Source: Epiperipatus broadwayi (taxonomy: Eukaryota; Onychophora; Udeonychophora; Euonychophora; Peripatidae). From it: DNA of 64,000 nt. The position numbers were made by a program, and so were the translations under genes. This document shows, piece after piece, positions 15,501 through 26,600 of the stretch; the first letter of the stretch is position 1; the number at the start of each line of letters is the position of its first letter. The notes below the pieces were generated by a model. That model was not told the DNA's origin, ran no database searches, and was given only the letters and a program-made list of their open reading frames with translations. Location: NCBI GenBank assembly GCA_028023455.1, contig JAQFVV010012400.1, positions 15,807,490 to 15,871,489 on the forward strand, in the 5' to 3' direction.

Positions 15501-18500
15501 TGTGAGCTACATTGGCCAGTTTTCTGGGCCTCCTGGATTAAAAACTCAAGCTTTCATAATTGTGCGTGGAACTGTTCGGTTATTTGATTATTATGGATAT
15601 TATTCTAGGACAGCGATACTCAACCTGTGGCCCCTGGGCCCGCCAAGCTTTTGTGTGGCCCAGCAATAGATTGATAGTCAACAGATGTGACAACACTCTT
15701 CTTAATTAACGAATAACCATGTGCGATTGATATTTTTTATTGACACACTGTTTTTTTTTTAATTTCACAGAACTGAAGAACCTGCCAAATCTGTACGAGA
15801 AATGCCCAAGTATCTTCATATATGACTTGTACTCGCTCTCAACCGCTATCTTTAGCATTATTTCATTGATTTTAGCACTTTCAGTATTTTTTTTGCAGGA
15901 AAAAAAAAAATCAGTAAATATTTAAATTTAATGGTATAATAATGACGTAAATCTGTCTTTTCAAGCTTCAGAGTGTTTTTTTCTCCGCAAGGGAATGACA
16001 ATCCATGACTTCGACAGTTGTATTTCTACATTTTGAAAACAAAAACATAATTTACTAATTAGCCCACTTGTTTGTTTCTCAGATTTTAGTCAAAAAATTT
16101 ATTTTTATAATAAAACATATTGATAAGGAATTCAATGAATTACTTCTGGAATTTATAATTGGATGGTAAGCATTTATTATAATTTGACAATGTTAGATTA
16201 TCATCAATTATAAATAGAAATTTATTTTTTTAAAACCTTTCTGTAATTAGACAGATTATAAATTTCCAGTTTAGATACTAAACTAAAACATATTTACTGC
16301 AGATTGTATAATTGACTAATGAGAAGTTTGAAATTTTAATTCAAACAATAGTCCATGATTTTGAAAGCAATGTGAAACATTTTAGTTTTATATGTGAATT
16401 AGTATACACATAGATGCGTATTTTATATCAAACTATAATTTAAACATCATAATGATGCCTTCAAGCAACATTATCGGATGAAATAGAATGTTTTAAGACA
16501 ACTGGGAAGAGGAATATTTTGTTGTGTTGAATAACAAATGTTCACCGTGTTTGATTTCTCAAGAAAGTGTCACATTAAAAAAATATAACATTGATCATCA
16601 CACCACGAAACGTAAATTGTTTCATGACACTTTTCTCATGGGTCTTTAATAAGTCAAAAATTAGCTTTCTTCAAGAAATCATTGCAACAACAAAATGTTA
16701 TGTCAGTGGCAATCTCACAAGAAGCAGTGGTGACACGAGCATCATATGAAATTTGTTACATACTTGGCAAAAATATGAAACCGTTTACGTATGCTAAAAT
16801 TGTGAAAGAAGGTTTCCTAAATGCTTCGAATATATTATTTGATAAATTTAATAATAAAAGTAAATAAGATATTGCAAAATATATTTTTGATAATATAATA
16901 ATTTGAAAAATTGCAAATATTTTAGTTTGGCTGTTGATTATAATACTGACATTACAGCATCACAATGTGCTATTTTCATCAGATACTGTACGGAACAGAA
17001 TTCAATTTGTGAAGATTTTTTGAAATTTCTTCCTATGAAGAATCAAACTAGAAGTAGTGATATTCTCAATAGTATTTGTACTTTTCTGGAGAATAATAAT
17101 ATTGAAATAAAAAAAATTGATTTCTGTGTGCACTGATGGATGTCCTTCAATGATTGGATCTGAAAAGGGATTTATTTCCCTATTAAAAAAGAAACATAAT
17201 CTAACAAATCTTTTATCATTTCATTGTTTAATTCACCAAGAAAACTTGGGGGCAACTATATCCATTAAAGTAGATGCTGTAATGAAAACCGTCATAAACA
17301 TTGTGAATTATATTCAAGCCCTAGAATTAAACCACAGAAAATTTAAAAATCTTTTAGAATAAATAAATAGTAATTATGGTGATGTTCGGTATGATGGTTA
17401 AGCAGAGGTAAAGTTTTGAATCGTGTTTTTTTATTACGTCACGAAATTATTTCATTTTTACAAAACAATGGATGGTGGTGTTTTTTAGCTTTTTTATGTG
17501 ACATCACAGAAAAACTTTGTGATCTTAATATTAATTTGCAAGGTGAAAATAAAATTATTTCACAAATGACAAATAAAATATTTGCTTTTGAAGAAAAACT
17601 AAATATTTATTACCAAGATATACAAAACCAAATACTACATCATTTTCAAACATTGGCAAATGCTAAGCAAGATGGTATTGACATTTCTTCAGAAACCTAT
17701 GTAATTATTTTAAATTATTTAGGTACCTTATTGAAATAATTTAAAAGTAGATTTCAAGATTTAAGAAATATTAAAAATTGTCTTTTGCTTATAGAAAATC
17801 CCTGCCACTTAGAAATAGCAATTATTACACAATTAGCTGCATTTGGACATGATTATGTTAAGCTATTTAACAAATTTGTTGAATTTAAAAATGATACAAA
17901 TTTGGAAGCCATTTTTAAAGAGAAAAGGGAGGGAAAGGAGTATATGGAATTTTGGAAATTAGTGCTTGAAAAATATAAAACTCAAAGTGTGCACAAATGT
18001 TGCTCACATTGTTTGCATCAATATATCTTTGTGAATCATCTTATTTGAAAATGAAATATGTGAAGAATGTGCATAGATAGACTTACTGATTTACACCTTG
18101 ATATATTAAAAATAGCATATAGCACATATAAACCAGATTTATCTAAAATTGTTAAAAGTTTGTCTCAATATCAAAAATCAGATATTTAAATAAATATTTA
18201 TATCAAATAAAAGTGTTTTATTATGTTAATTCTAAAATATAGTAAAGTGATCCACAAGCTGTGGCATGCATGAATTGAGAAGTCAAACAATTTTTTTATG
18301 TGACACCAGTTGGTTGCCGTGGGCCGCTTGATGTAGCACACAAATATGTGGCCACGGGAAGAAAAAGATTGAGTATCCCTGCTCTAGGAGAATGATTATC
18401 TTGTACAAGATAGAGCGACTATAACTTTGAACCTTATTCTATTTGATTATAGCCATAGTTAATGATCAGATTGAAGCTACATCAAGTACAAGTTTTCATG

Positions 18501-20810
18501 CAGATATATATCATTATTTTATAGTTGTTTTAAAATTAATTTTGTTAGAAATGATAAATCAAAATATTTTTATTCTAAATATTTAAATAAAATACTTGTC
18601 TATCATGAGAAAATACTTTTAAATAGTAATTTATTATAACAATTATAAACATCTTTTATATTTATATAATCAATAAAATGAAATATATGAGGGAAAAAAA
18701 AAATTAGAACTGATGAGAAATCATCCAAGCCATATATCTTTAATTTTCTCCCAAAACTTTTAGTCCAAAGTTTACCGTTATAGTAAATATATGTGTATTG
18801 TTAATTTGTAATGCAAGCAGGAAAGTCATTTAAAACAATTCATCAAATGCCATGCTTTTTCTTCCAGGTTTAATATATTGGCCGATATTCATATATTTCT
18901 ATGGCTTCATGTATAAAATAATAGAATCTACCAAATTCTTCTGATACAATTTCTTTTAATTATGATTAATAAATGTCCAATAATGCAGGTTCTTTAATTG
19001 GTACATTCCTTTTATAATCCATTGTTTTGCAGCATCTCAACAATCTAATAATGGTAGATAACTAAGCATTTTCAATATTCAAAGATCACATAGAAGACAT
19101 TTTTACAAAGATGAAATAAGAACTGGATTTTTACTCCATTATGGCAAATTTAAATAGGACCATTTTACTGCTGCTGGTTTCTGAGTAGTGGTAAAACTAA
19201 ACAGCTATGACTGACAAGAACACTTTTTCTTGTTCTATAACAACTAAAATTTTCATAACATATTCTCCCATTATCTGAAAATTAACCTTAATATTTTTGC
19301 AAAAGAAACTTTTTTTTCCTTAGAAGTGTATTTTTCTTTTAACACATAATTTTTTAAAAAAAATTAAACCTTTAAAAAGTTTTAAAACTTTTTTTTATAT
19401 CTATTTTCAGAAATTATATGTGATCTACAACAGAGATTGCAATACAATTTCAATAATCTAACTAGGCTTACTTTTATATTTCGCAATTATCTCTAGATTT
19501 AGTATCTTCATAATTATTTATGTCTACTAAATATAAAATGTATAGTAATGATAAAAGTTCATGCTTGATTTCAGATTTCCAAATTAATCTCACCAAAGTT
19601 TTTTTTACAAAATCCAAACTGTTTATTTCTTTAGATAATTTCACCAATATGGCCTGCTTGTCTTGATTTTTACTTAATGAGCTGTTCAGTGCTGGACACA
19701 ACCACTATATTTAAATATTCTTGAATCCAACACTAATTTGTAAACACTGCAAAATTTTATATATCTAATAAGATTCAATTGCACTCAGTGGAGAAGGGAA
19801 TCCATATGCTAAATAAATAATTCAGTCTGCGAAACAAAACAAAAAAAATTGTGTCTATTATTTCCCAGAATTTTATAATCATAAATGCAAAATGAACAGA
19901 TATTGAATTAGCACTGCAATTAATAATTATATTTAGACTTATGATTAATTTTATCATAGGCTTTTTCTTTTGACTTTTCAATCATTGAAATAAATGCTGC
20001 AATTCTTAAAATTATATACATAGAGGCGGGTGACCAAGCTCAAGAGTCCAATGAGAATATAAATTCATTTATTTGTTAGTAAAATTTTTCCACCTTCTTG
20101 CTTGTATTTTTAAACTTCCATAGATCTTTTCTTATTAAAATATGCATGATTCAATTCCTTTTTTTTTTGGATAAATATTCTTTTTCAACTGCCCTTTAAA
20201 ATAAGTCACAAGTGTGATTGCAGTTATTATGTATTCTATTCAGGTTTTATTTCAACTTCTAATGGAAACTTTTTACCAGTGTCTTACGTTTTTATTTATT
20301 TTCACTTCTTTTGGAAAAAAAAATTTTATTCTGAATTTTTAGAAATATAATTTTTTTATATATTTTGTAGATCAGTAATTGATAGGTATATTAATATCCA
20401 TAAAACAAAAGGTAGGAAGAAATTGCCTCCAATCTATAACAAAGAAAGAGAGAAAATAGACCCTGGTGATGTTACTCTATATGTAGTAAGTCATGTTTTT
20501 TTTTTAATATCTAAATTTAATTTAAAACTTGTATTAATTTTATAATAGATGAATGCTATTTAATCGATTTTTTTTCATTTTTTTACTTTATTAGTTCTTT
20601 AAAAACATACATTTGTAAATAATGCATTGCTTAAGAAGCTAAAAAAAATTTAACAAAAAATTTTAATTTCAGGATAAATTACAAGTAAAGAATACTGTTC
20701 TCTACCCATCTACATCCAAACATGAAATAAATGGAGTCGCATTTGATTCACTTAAATTATTTAACGAAGATGACGACAATGTTGAAGATTATTATTTTTC
20801 AGATGCATAA
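598..20810 (+). CDS. 3' end of an unrecognised protein-coding gene (three last exons)
   Basis: I do not recognise this protein. Three exons join in one frame. Exon a is 598-755 (acceptor ...ctacag, donor AG|gttatt, 158 nt). Exon b is 20371-20485 (acceptor tttgtag, donor GTA|gtaagt, 115 nt). Exon c is 20673-20810 (acceptor atttcag, ends TAA). The phases fit exactly: AG+A makes Arg at the first junction and the second is phase 0. Together they give a 136-residue C-terminus. It is acidic first (EENDDTDLDEDISR), then has a short stretch FLGEWATSPVNR, a basic patch (HKTKGRKKLPP), and an acidic aromatic tail (EDDDNVEDYYFSDA). No membrane segment or known fold is visible, and the composition suggests a largely disordered nuclear or cytosolic tail. 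The start lies upstream of the window. The first intron is 19.6 kb and packed with transposons, and extra cassette exons inside it cannot be excluded. Exon structure is well supported; function is unknown. Confidence 0.72.
1960..3440 (-). repeat. Unclassified ~1.5 kb dispersed repeat, copy A
   Basis: Read on the minus strand, this stretch is similar from end to end to 42862-44170 on the plus strand. Shared blocks, in order, are: TAAAAACTATAAACATGA...GAAATATGGGCATT; a block ending in AGAATATC followed by a splice-donor-like GTAAGTA; TTTGCGTTT.TATTGGTGTGTGTGT; CAAATGTACAGAAAG; a short ORF beginning MKNSY(V/A)NTFGDSEAM; a shared AATAAAGTAATAATTATG; and a terminal GGCGCCATATTGAATTTTT. No terminal inverted repeats or target duplication are obvious. 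A transposase or reverse transcriptase is not recognisable. It may be a non-autonomous transposon or a duplicated gene fragment. Confidence 0.65.
3597..3742. repeat. Short tandem repeat, three units
   Basis: Three copies of a 40-52 base unit containing GATTGNNTGTTATATATTTTAATTAAATAATGAACTA follow each other directly. The first and third units carry an extra leading block, TTCACAAT.TCAGA, that the middle one lacks. Confidence 0.8.
5089..5180. repeat. Two-copy tandem duplication (45/47 bp)
   Basis: The unit beginning ATAATTCCATTTTGAAGATC and ending TTTTAAGGCATTC is present twice in a row (5089-5133 and 5134-5180). The copies differ only by a small indel in the T-rich middle. Confidence 0.85.
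6770..7810 (-). pseudogene. Decayed Tigger/pogo-like transposase
   Basis: Reverse-strand translation gives disconnected pieces that resemble the C-terminal part of Tigger (pogo superfamily, CENP-B/JRK-like DDE) transposases. One is a block like IQQFWKKF near 7640-7680. A second is a weak match to the WKK.W-type region near 7560-7600. The third is ESDMEELTNEELIQLDEEE near 7380-7430, matching the familiar 'LTNEEL-EL-E' tail of Tigger proteins. Frames shift and stops intervene, so it is dead. The terminal inverted repeats are not clear. The sequence near 6775-6860 (CTTAGTGAGGACAATTGGTTCC...) may be the 3' terminal region. It lies inside the 19.6 kb intron, antisense to the host gene. Confidence 0.5.
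9296..9920. mobile_element. Foldback element with nested inverted repeats (foldback 1)
   Basis: An arm at 9299-9439 (AGAGTTCGCAAAACAAACTC...GCACTTTATCTAA) recurs inverted at 9701-9843 with few differences. A second inverted pair, 9608-9700 and 9840-9920 (ATTGATAAAAAAAAATCAAGTCAGATGTCA...), surrounds the second copy of the arm. The order is therefore A - spacer - B - A' - B'. The near-identical 14-mer CAATGGAAATGATA occurs on each side (9282-9295 and 9913-9926) and could be a target-site duplication. No coding capacity is visible. Confidence 0.75.
10820..11110 (-). pseudogene. Ty1/copia reverse-transcriptase fragment
   Basis: The minus strand encodes, in two adjacent frames, SDEERTAMHNG followed by IALYIYVDGILICSQQE and then TISGIFKKL. 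This is the Y-V-D-D box region of Ty1/copia reverse transcriptase, with the second catalytic Asp replaced by Gly (YVDG). Only about 100 codons are recognisable. No LTRs or integrase were found nearby. It is inactive. Confidence 0.55.
12880..15560 (-). pseudogene. Decayed Ty3/gypsy gag-pol remnant
   Basis: Reading the minus strand from high to low coordinates, pol pieces appear in the proper order. A retropepsin-like ILDTEVAYLSNNFC (about 15040-15100) has lost the Gly of its D-T-G. Reverse-transcriptase pieces run from about 14800 to 14270: a SEWATPIISIKK-like block, an IPPIKDI/EIFSK block, HKGLYQFM, and SYFDDMLVV with both catalytic Asp residues. An RNase H-to-integrase linker like 'KMQHVARKKIYVDAL' lies near 13390-13440. 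Frames are broken throughout. Foldback 2 (13641-13949) interrupts it between RT and RNase H, and a hAT element (15611) abuts its 5' side. LTRs are not identifiable. Confidence 0.65.
13641..13949. mobile_element. Foldback element (foldback 2), 122 bp arms
   Basis: Arms at 13641-13762 and 13828-13949 are near-perfect inverted copies (TTAAAACAGGCAAAACTCAC...ATATCCCCAGAC), separated by a 65-base unique loop. The loop contains CTTCGTCAGTGAGG. No coding capacity. It sits inside the gypsy remnant, so it is the later insertion. Confidence 0.85.
15611..18381 (+). mobile_element. hAT DNA transposon with BED-type transposase remnant (hAT-1)
   Basis: The ends are CAGCGATACTCAA at 15611 and the inverse of CAGGGATACTCAA at 18381 (12 of 13 match). 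Flanking 8-mers TTCTAGGA (15603-15610) and CTCTAGGA (18382-18389) agree at 7 of 8, the target duplication size expected of hAT elements. The length is 2771 bp. The interior encodes a GTF2IRD2/ZBED-like hAT transposase on the same strand (see the separate entry). Confidence 0.9.
16500..18190 (+). pseudogene. hAT transposase (GTF2IRD2/ZBED-like), broken
   Basis: Near 16510-16620 the frame gives YFVVLNNKCSPCLISQESV and a following H..H pair, a worn BED zinc finger. Then come RASYEICYILGKNMKPFT (about 16740-16790), LAVDYNTDITASQCAIFIR (about 16925-16985), SVCTDGCPSMIGSEKGF (about 17120-17170) and LLSFHCLIHQENL (about 17210-17250). After these are WWCFLAFLCDITEKLCDLN (about 17470-17530) and a C-terminal TDLHLDILKIAYSTYKPDL (about 18080-18140). 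This is the block order of hAT transposases related to GTF2IRD2 and FAM200/ZBED5. There are at least five stops or frameshifts (for example at 16866, 17360, 17737 and 18046), so it makes no full protein. The pieces are long, so inactivation looks fairly recent compared with the other relics here. Confidence 0.85.
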
Positions 20811-21035
20811 TTTATCCTTCATAGTTGTTTGTTTAGCATTATATTATGTATTGATAATATGGGGGGGGGGATGAACATTTCAAATGTGTATTATATTTTG
20901 TGTACAAACTCAATTACATTAATAGTGGGATTTATTCCATTGTAATTGAACTGGTAGAATTTCTGTTGTGATCATGTTTATTGTATCTTTGGCACATTAT
21001 CTTGCCAAAGCCTTTACATGTAGAAGTTGGATAAA

Positions 21036-21041
21036 AATAAA
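21036..21041 (+). terminator. poly(A) signal of the unrecognised gene
   Basis: A canonical AATAAA lies about 225 bases after the stop codon at 20810, in an AT-rich 3' UTR that also holds a run of ten G (about 20863-20872). It is the first clean signal after the stop. Confidence 0.5.
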
Positions 21042-23168
21042 CAATCATATAAAATTAGAATCTTTTTGATTTTAATAGCAACACTATGAAATAAATGAAA
21101 CAAGCCCAATGTGTCTTAAGGCATTAAGAAATGAAGGCCACCAACTTACATCTATATTTAAATATAGCTGTATGCTTGTTTCTTTTATAAATTGTTAATA
21201 AAATTAAGCATATTTTAAAAAAAACCAGAAAAAACAATGATTTACATAGAATTTTCTTCTGTGAAACTGCTCAAAACAAAGTATATGTAGATTCTTAGAA
21301 CTAATTCAAGCATATAATTGTTTCATGTACAATGGTTTTTAATTAAGTTTTCAAATATTTTTACAAAAATTAACAAATATAGTATAAGATTCTGGTGGGG
21401 CTATTTTTTATGGTAATATTCAAATTTATAAAATTTTTGTAAGATTTTAAAGTCTCGATTTATTTTGTGAGTACATATACATAGTGAAGCTGTCAACAAG
21501 CATGTTCACCTTTAGAGTAAAAGACTCCTGATTTGACCAATGGGACTGTAATCCTCTATCTGGTACATTGGTTTCCAACATAGGATATGGATGTTTATGT
21601 TAAATTTGCATTTAATAGATTGGATATTATAAAATGAATGATACAACAAGTGGTAAATAATTCCATAATCAATTTGCATGAACTTTAAATTGCAGGGAGT
21701 AATATGTATAGAGATAAAACACTACAAAATTTGAAATTAAAATCAGATAGCAACCATGTTAATATTGGGTGATTTCACTATCTCATGGTCATATTATTTT
21801 AAATGAGTTTTTAGCCTCTAGTTTGATTTATAACAGGATAAAATTATTAGTTGTATCTTAAAGATAAATGTTGAAACATTTAAAATGGGGCCAGTTATGC
21901 AGATATTGCATTAACATAATGCTCAGTCAATTATTGGGTCCCTATTATTTTCTTAAGAAAAACAAAACCAAATATTACATCAACAAAAAATTCATACTTA
22001 TTCAATTAAAAAAGTTAAACTACACTATTATATTTTTTATTGGAATGCAAAATACAATTTGTAATGGGTGTAATAATTTATCTGTAAAAGTGATTTGAGT
22101 GATTCATATTTGATGTCTATTTTTATATATACTACCTACTGTAATTAATCAGAACAAGATAAATTCTTTGTTATTCCAACTTTTAGAACAGCATTAACTT
22201 TTAACACTTATTGAAGATCTAAATCACTGATTTTTGCTACTGCTTTATAGCACTCTCTATGAAAATTAAATTTATTTAGTATGTACTCATGATCTGTTAT
22301 AAAAACAACTTATTTAAATATTCTATTATCAGAATTTCCTATGTTAAATATTCCATGTTTATCTTTAGTCATAACTGAGAATATTCAAGTATTTTATTAA
22401 TTACAGCTTACACCACATAAGACGTTTGCATAGCTAGATATCCAAGAATTGATGCAATGGTGAAGTGGTTTTTTTTTTTTGTTTTGCATTTCATATATGC
22501 TGGAAATTATTTCTACAATTTCAGATTTAATAAATGCTAATTTATACAGTCAAAATATTTTTTATTCATTTTGCATCAAATAAAAACATTTTAAAAATGA
22601 ATAAATGAGATGATGCATCTTTGATAAAAACATTTAAATTTCTGATGGGAAGGTGGCAGTATGGTTATTTAATATTTATAAAAGATATTACACATGAGAA
22701 AGAGGAATGAGAATAACTGCATGTGTGCACATTTAAACACAGTCAATATATATTAATACCTGGGCTAAAGACAATCTCTAGTTTAGTAAATGATAAATTG
22801 TTACTGTATTTATCTAATAACTTGTCAGGGTTATGGGTAGAGTAAATTTATCAAATTTACTATTGCTACATACTGTACATATACGAGTGCTCGTTCAACA
22901 TGAAATGCATCTTGCAGTTCATTTGTCTTATTGTATCTTTATCCACGTTTTCAAAAAAAAAAAAATGACGTGGTTGCCTAATTATCATAACCTCTCTTTC
23001 AAAGAAAAAGTAACATATACATGAGATACTAAAAATAAGTAGCAAGTAATATTATCACTATATACCCTATTTCCAAGACATCCAATCTCAACTTCATGAC
23101 ATGAACATATCTTTAGATATACTGTACTTGAAACTTCCATTATACATTCATGAAACACACGAATAGAC

Positions 23169-23525
23169 ATCTGAAAAAAATCACATAATAATGAACATAT
23201 ATTGTGAACTTTACAATCTTTTTTTTTTATATTTCAATATAAGCTACATTCTAAAAAATCTCATTGAATATGACTTTGGTTTTATGTTGCATGTTATAAA
23301 GATCTGAGAATGACTTAAATGCAACTAGTTCCCAATATCTTTAAACATGAATAAAGATATCTGAAAAGATCACATAATAATAATGAATATATCTATAGAT
23401 ATAAATTACAACTTTGACAATCATTTTCCTATTTCAATATAAAGCTACTTTCTAATAAATCTCATTATCATGCTGCATGTTGTAATGAGCAGACAATGAC
23501 TTAAATGCAGCTAGCTCCCAATATG
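23169..23525. repeat. Two-copy tandem duplication (~170 bp units)
   Basis: 23169-23338 and 23359-23525 share, in order, ATCTGAAAA..ATCACATAATAAT, TATTTCAATATAA.GCTAC.TTCTAA, AATCTCATT, GCATGTT.TAA and AATGACTTAAATGCA.CTAG.TCCCAATAT, with scattered differences and small indels. It appears to be a moderately old duplication. Confidence 0.8.
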
Positions 23526-23587
23526 ATGAAGTGATTCTTTAAGTGATGGAGACATATTTTGACAAGTCTTGATATTTCAGTTGGACA

Positions 23588-23616
23588 CCATCCAGGTTCT
23601 TTCAGAACCTGGATGG
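23588..23616. repeat. Perfect 13 bp hairpin with triloop
   Basis: CCATCCAGGTTCT, a three-base loop TTC, and AGAACCTGGATGG form a perfect GC-richer stem. A second small inverted repeat (ATTTAAA..TTTAAAT) follows immediately. No coding or transposon context explains it. Confidence 0.8.
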
Positions 23617-26600
23617 ATTTAAATTAAGTTTAAATCCCCATTTTCTGGGTAATTTACCCTTCTATCATAGGTTCTTTAATATACTGTCATACTATAGCCA
23701 ATATATTCTCTTTCAACACTTGGAAATAAACGCAATAAAGAAAATTTAAATTATCCTTGAAGGCATTTTCTTACCCTTTACTTCAATCCAAAATAATCAC
23801 TACTATTTCTGGCATAGGTTACATGATTTCGATCTATGTATTGAATGAAACACCAATAAAGAAATAATAATTTAATAAATGATGCAATAAAATTACTTAT
23901 ATCAAACTATTTACGAAGCCAATATTTAGTTGATTCAATATTCTAAATTTTACCTTCATATAAATATTTAGACATGTTAACCTCCATTTTATATTTCCTA
24001 AACGATTTTTTTGCCCTAAGTAAATCACCTTCAAATTTAAATGTTGTTTTCTAACCCTAAATAATGTTTCTAATAATATCGTAAGCACACTCCACATAAT
24101 AGGATTGTAGCTTACGAGTGTGTATGCTAAAGTTTGGAGTAAAATACTTTGAAGTGAACTTCAATAACTTTAAAAGGATTTAATCTTCATAAACAATTAC
24201 TTCAAATCATCTAAATGTTGGCCATACTGCATCACAAATGAAATCTACCAACATAAACACCTCGTGAAATTAATTTATAAAATTATAAGATAGGATTGTC
24301 ACTAAACAACACTCAAAACCATATATATATAAATAAGTTCTAAATCCTTAATTACAAGCAATATAGAATAACACAAACATCTTTAGGAAGGCATGTGTAG
24401 CAGGACAAAGTTAACTACATATGACAAATAACTATAAACACATTATTTAAACAACCGCAGAGTTCATGATGGTAGACTGTTGATTGTCCATGAAAACCAA
24501 GTAAATTAATCCATGGTCAGCGCTTCTCTTTAAATCATGAATGGGCATGGCAGTTTCCCCAACTAGTTTTCCTCAACAAATCTAAGTCTTTAGACACAAT
24601 GTGTTATGTGGGCTAGAAAAAAATTTATTATACTAGATCAAACCCAATACTTTCTAACCCCCTCCCTCCCCCACAATATTGACATAAAGTTTCCTAATTG
24701 GTGATAAAAAAAAATCCAACTGTTTGTTATCTTGCTAAGTTTAATATGCTAGTAAGATGCAATCTTTCAAAATGAGATATTACATTCAAAAATTCCATGA
24801 ATATAAAAAAAAAAAATTATACTTAAAATATATGCTAAAAAAATTCAAAATTAAAATGTGGCTACAGAGAATTTTTAATTTACTAGATCTTTTATGGATT
24901 AAGCAAAATGTGAGCAATAGAATTGTTTTGTAATAAAATAACTCTTGAGATTCAAAAGAAAAATAAAGAACAAGGACCAAGATATATTGTGTTTACACAA
25001 TGAAGCATAATTAAATGCTAATATTTAATAGTGACATATAATGAAATAAACCAGTTTTTAAAATAAAACAAACTAATGAATAAAATTATTCTTACCAAAA
25101 GATGACAAAAGCAAGTTTCAAATAATTGCAGGAGGCAAAAGATTATTTCTTTTGCAAACACCTTCCCAAATTTTGAAAGCCTAAGATTCAGATTATGTAG
25201 TTTCAGCACTAAACATTGATTTTAATCACATTATTTTTGATACCAGTTATTGAAAATTTTGAATTCATAAGCAATTTAAGTTGATTGCTCTCTTGGGAAT
25301 TTTTTAGACCATTATTAATGGCTCTCCATGTGTTACACCTTGTAATTTCTTATATTACATCTACACATATAATAAAGGCAATTAAATGGAATAGTAATTG
25401 CTTTAACAATTACTCCGCGCACCCCAGTGTATTATTTTGGAATTTTGAATATACTAGTCAATCACTTTCGTTTCTTTTCATTGCGATATAAAAAACTTTG
25501 CAAAAAAATTAAAAACTTCTATCATCCATCACACTTCTTAAGCAGCAAATTAATTCGCACTGCTTAATCTTGGAAGGGATGCCACTTTTACAAGAGCCAC
25601 TTATAACTTAAGAGAAAAGAAGTTATGACAAGGCTTGTGATCACATCAACTAATCACAAATATCTTCATGTGCTGATCAATACATTTACTTGGATGGTGA
25701 AAGCATTCAAAAAGTTATGCTATTTAAGAATTTAAATTACAAATTTGTTCGATATTAATTAAAAGAGCACCATACTCATTCTCTCCATGATGTATGCCCT
25801 ATCAATACTGATATCGTATATAAAAAACACCAATCTTTCACCAACTATTTTTTCACTCCATCTTTAAAAAAATAATTGATGTCTTCATAAAGATATCCAG
25901 GTACAAACTAGGAATTCATCACATAAATTGATCTTAAATTTCCATGAATAAAACTCCATTACTCAATTTTAACAGGCATAGCAAAATCTATTATAGTCTT
26001 AAAAAACGATCTTGACCCCCCCCTCTCTCAATTAGGACATAATATATAATCATAACAAATTTGAAATGACCTTCAAACCAAAAACATCCATTTAATTGAA
26101 AGATTTAATTCTATTAAGCAAAGAAAATTATTTCATGAATGCAGGCTTTGTGATTCAATTTGACTGATTGTTCCAATTTTGCATTAGTCACGTTACATTT
26201 AAGAAAAAGTCAGTTTTAATTATCAACATTAATAAATGAACTACCCCCCAATAAAAAACCCACATAACTTTAAAATGTGATTTACATATTACTTATCAAT
26301 GCCCATTTGAGATTAAGTTATTTTCAATTCTGTATTTGTAATTAGTAGTGCCACAGGTCAGCCCAGCAATACCTGGACAAAAAAATACAACTTAAACATT
26401 CTATATTCAACCATGTTATTTACCAAATAGTTGAATATATTTGTCCAAAGTTTGAATTTTTCTGAAAACATTTAATAATTAAACTACATGATAAAAATGG
26501 GCTAGCATATAACTTCAAGCTGATTAAATGCTTAAAATTTGAATGTTAAAAACACAAACATTTGGATGAAATCAATGAGTGAAGAATACTACACTAAGCT

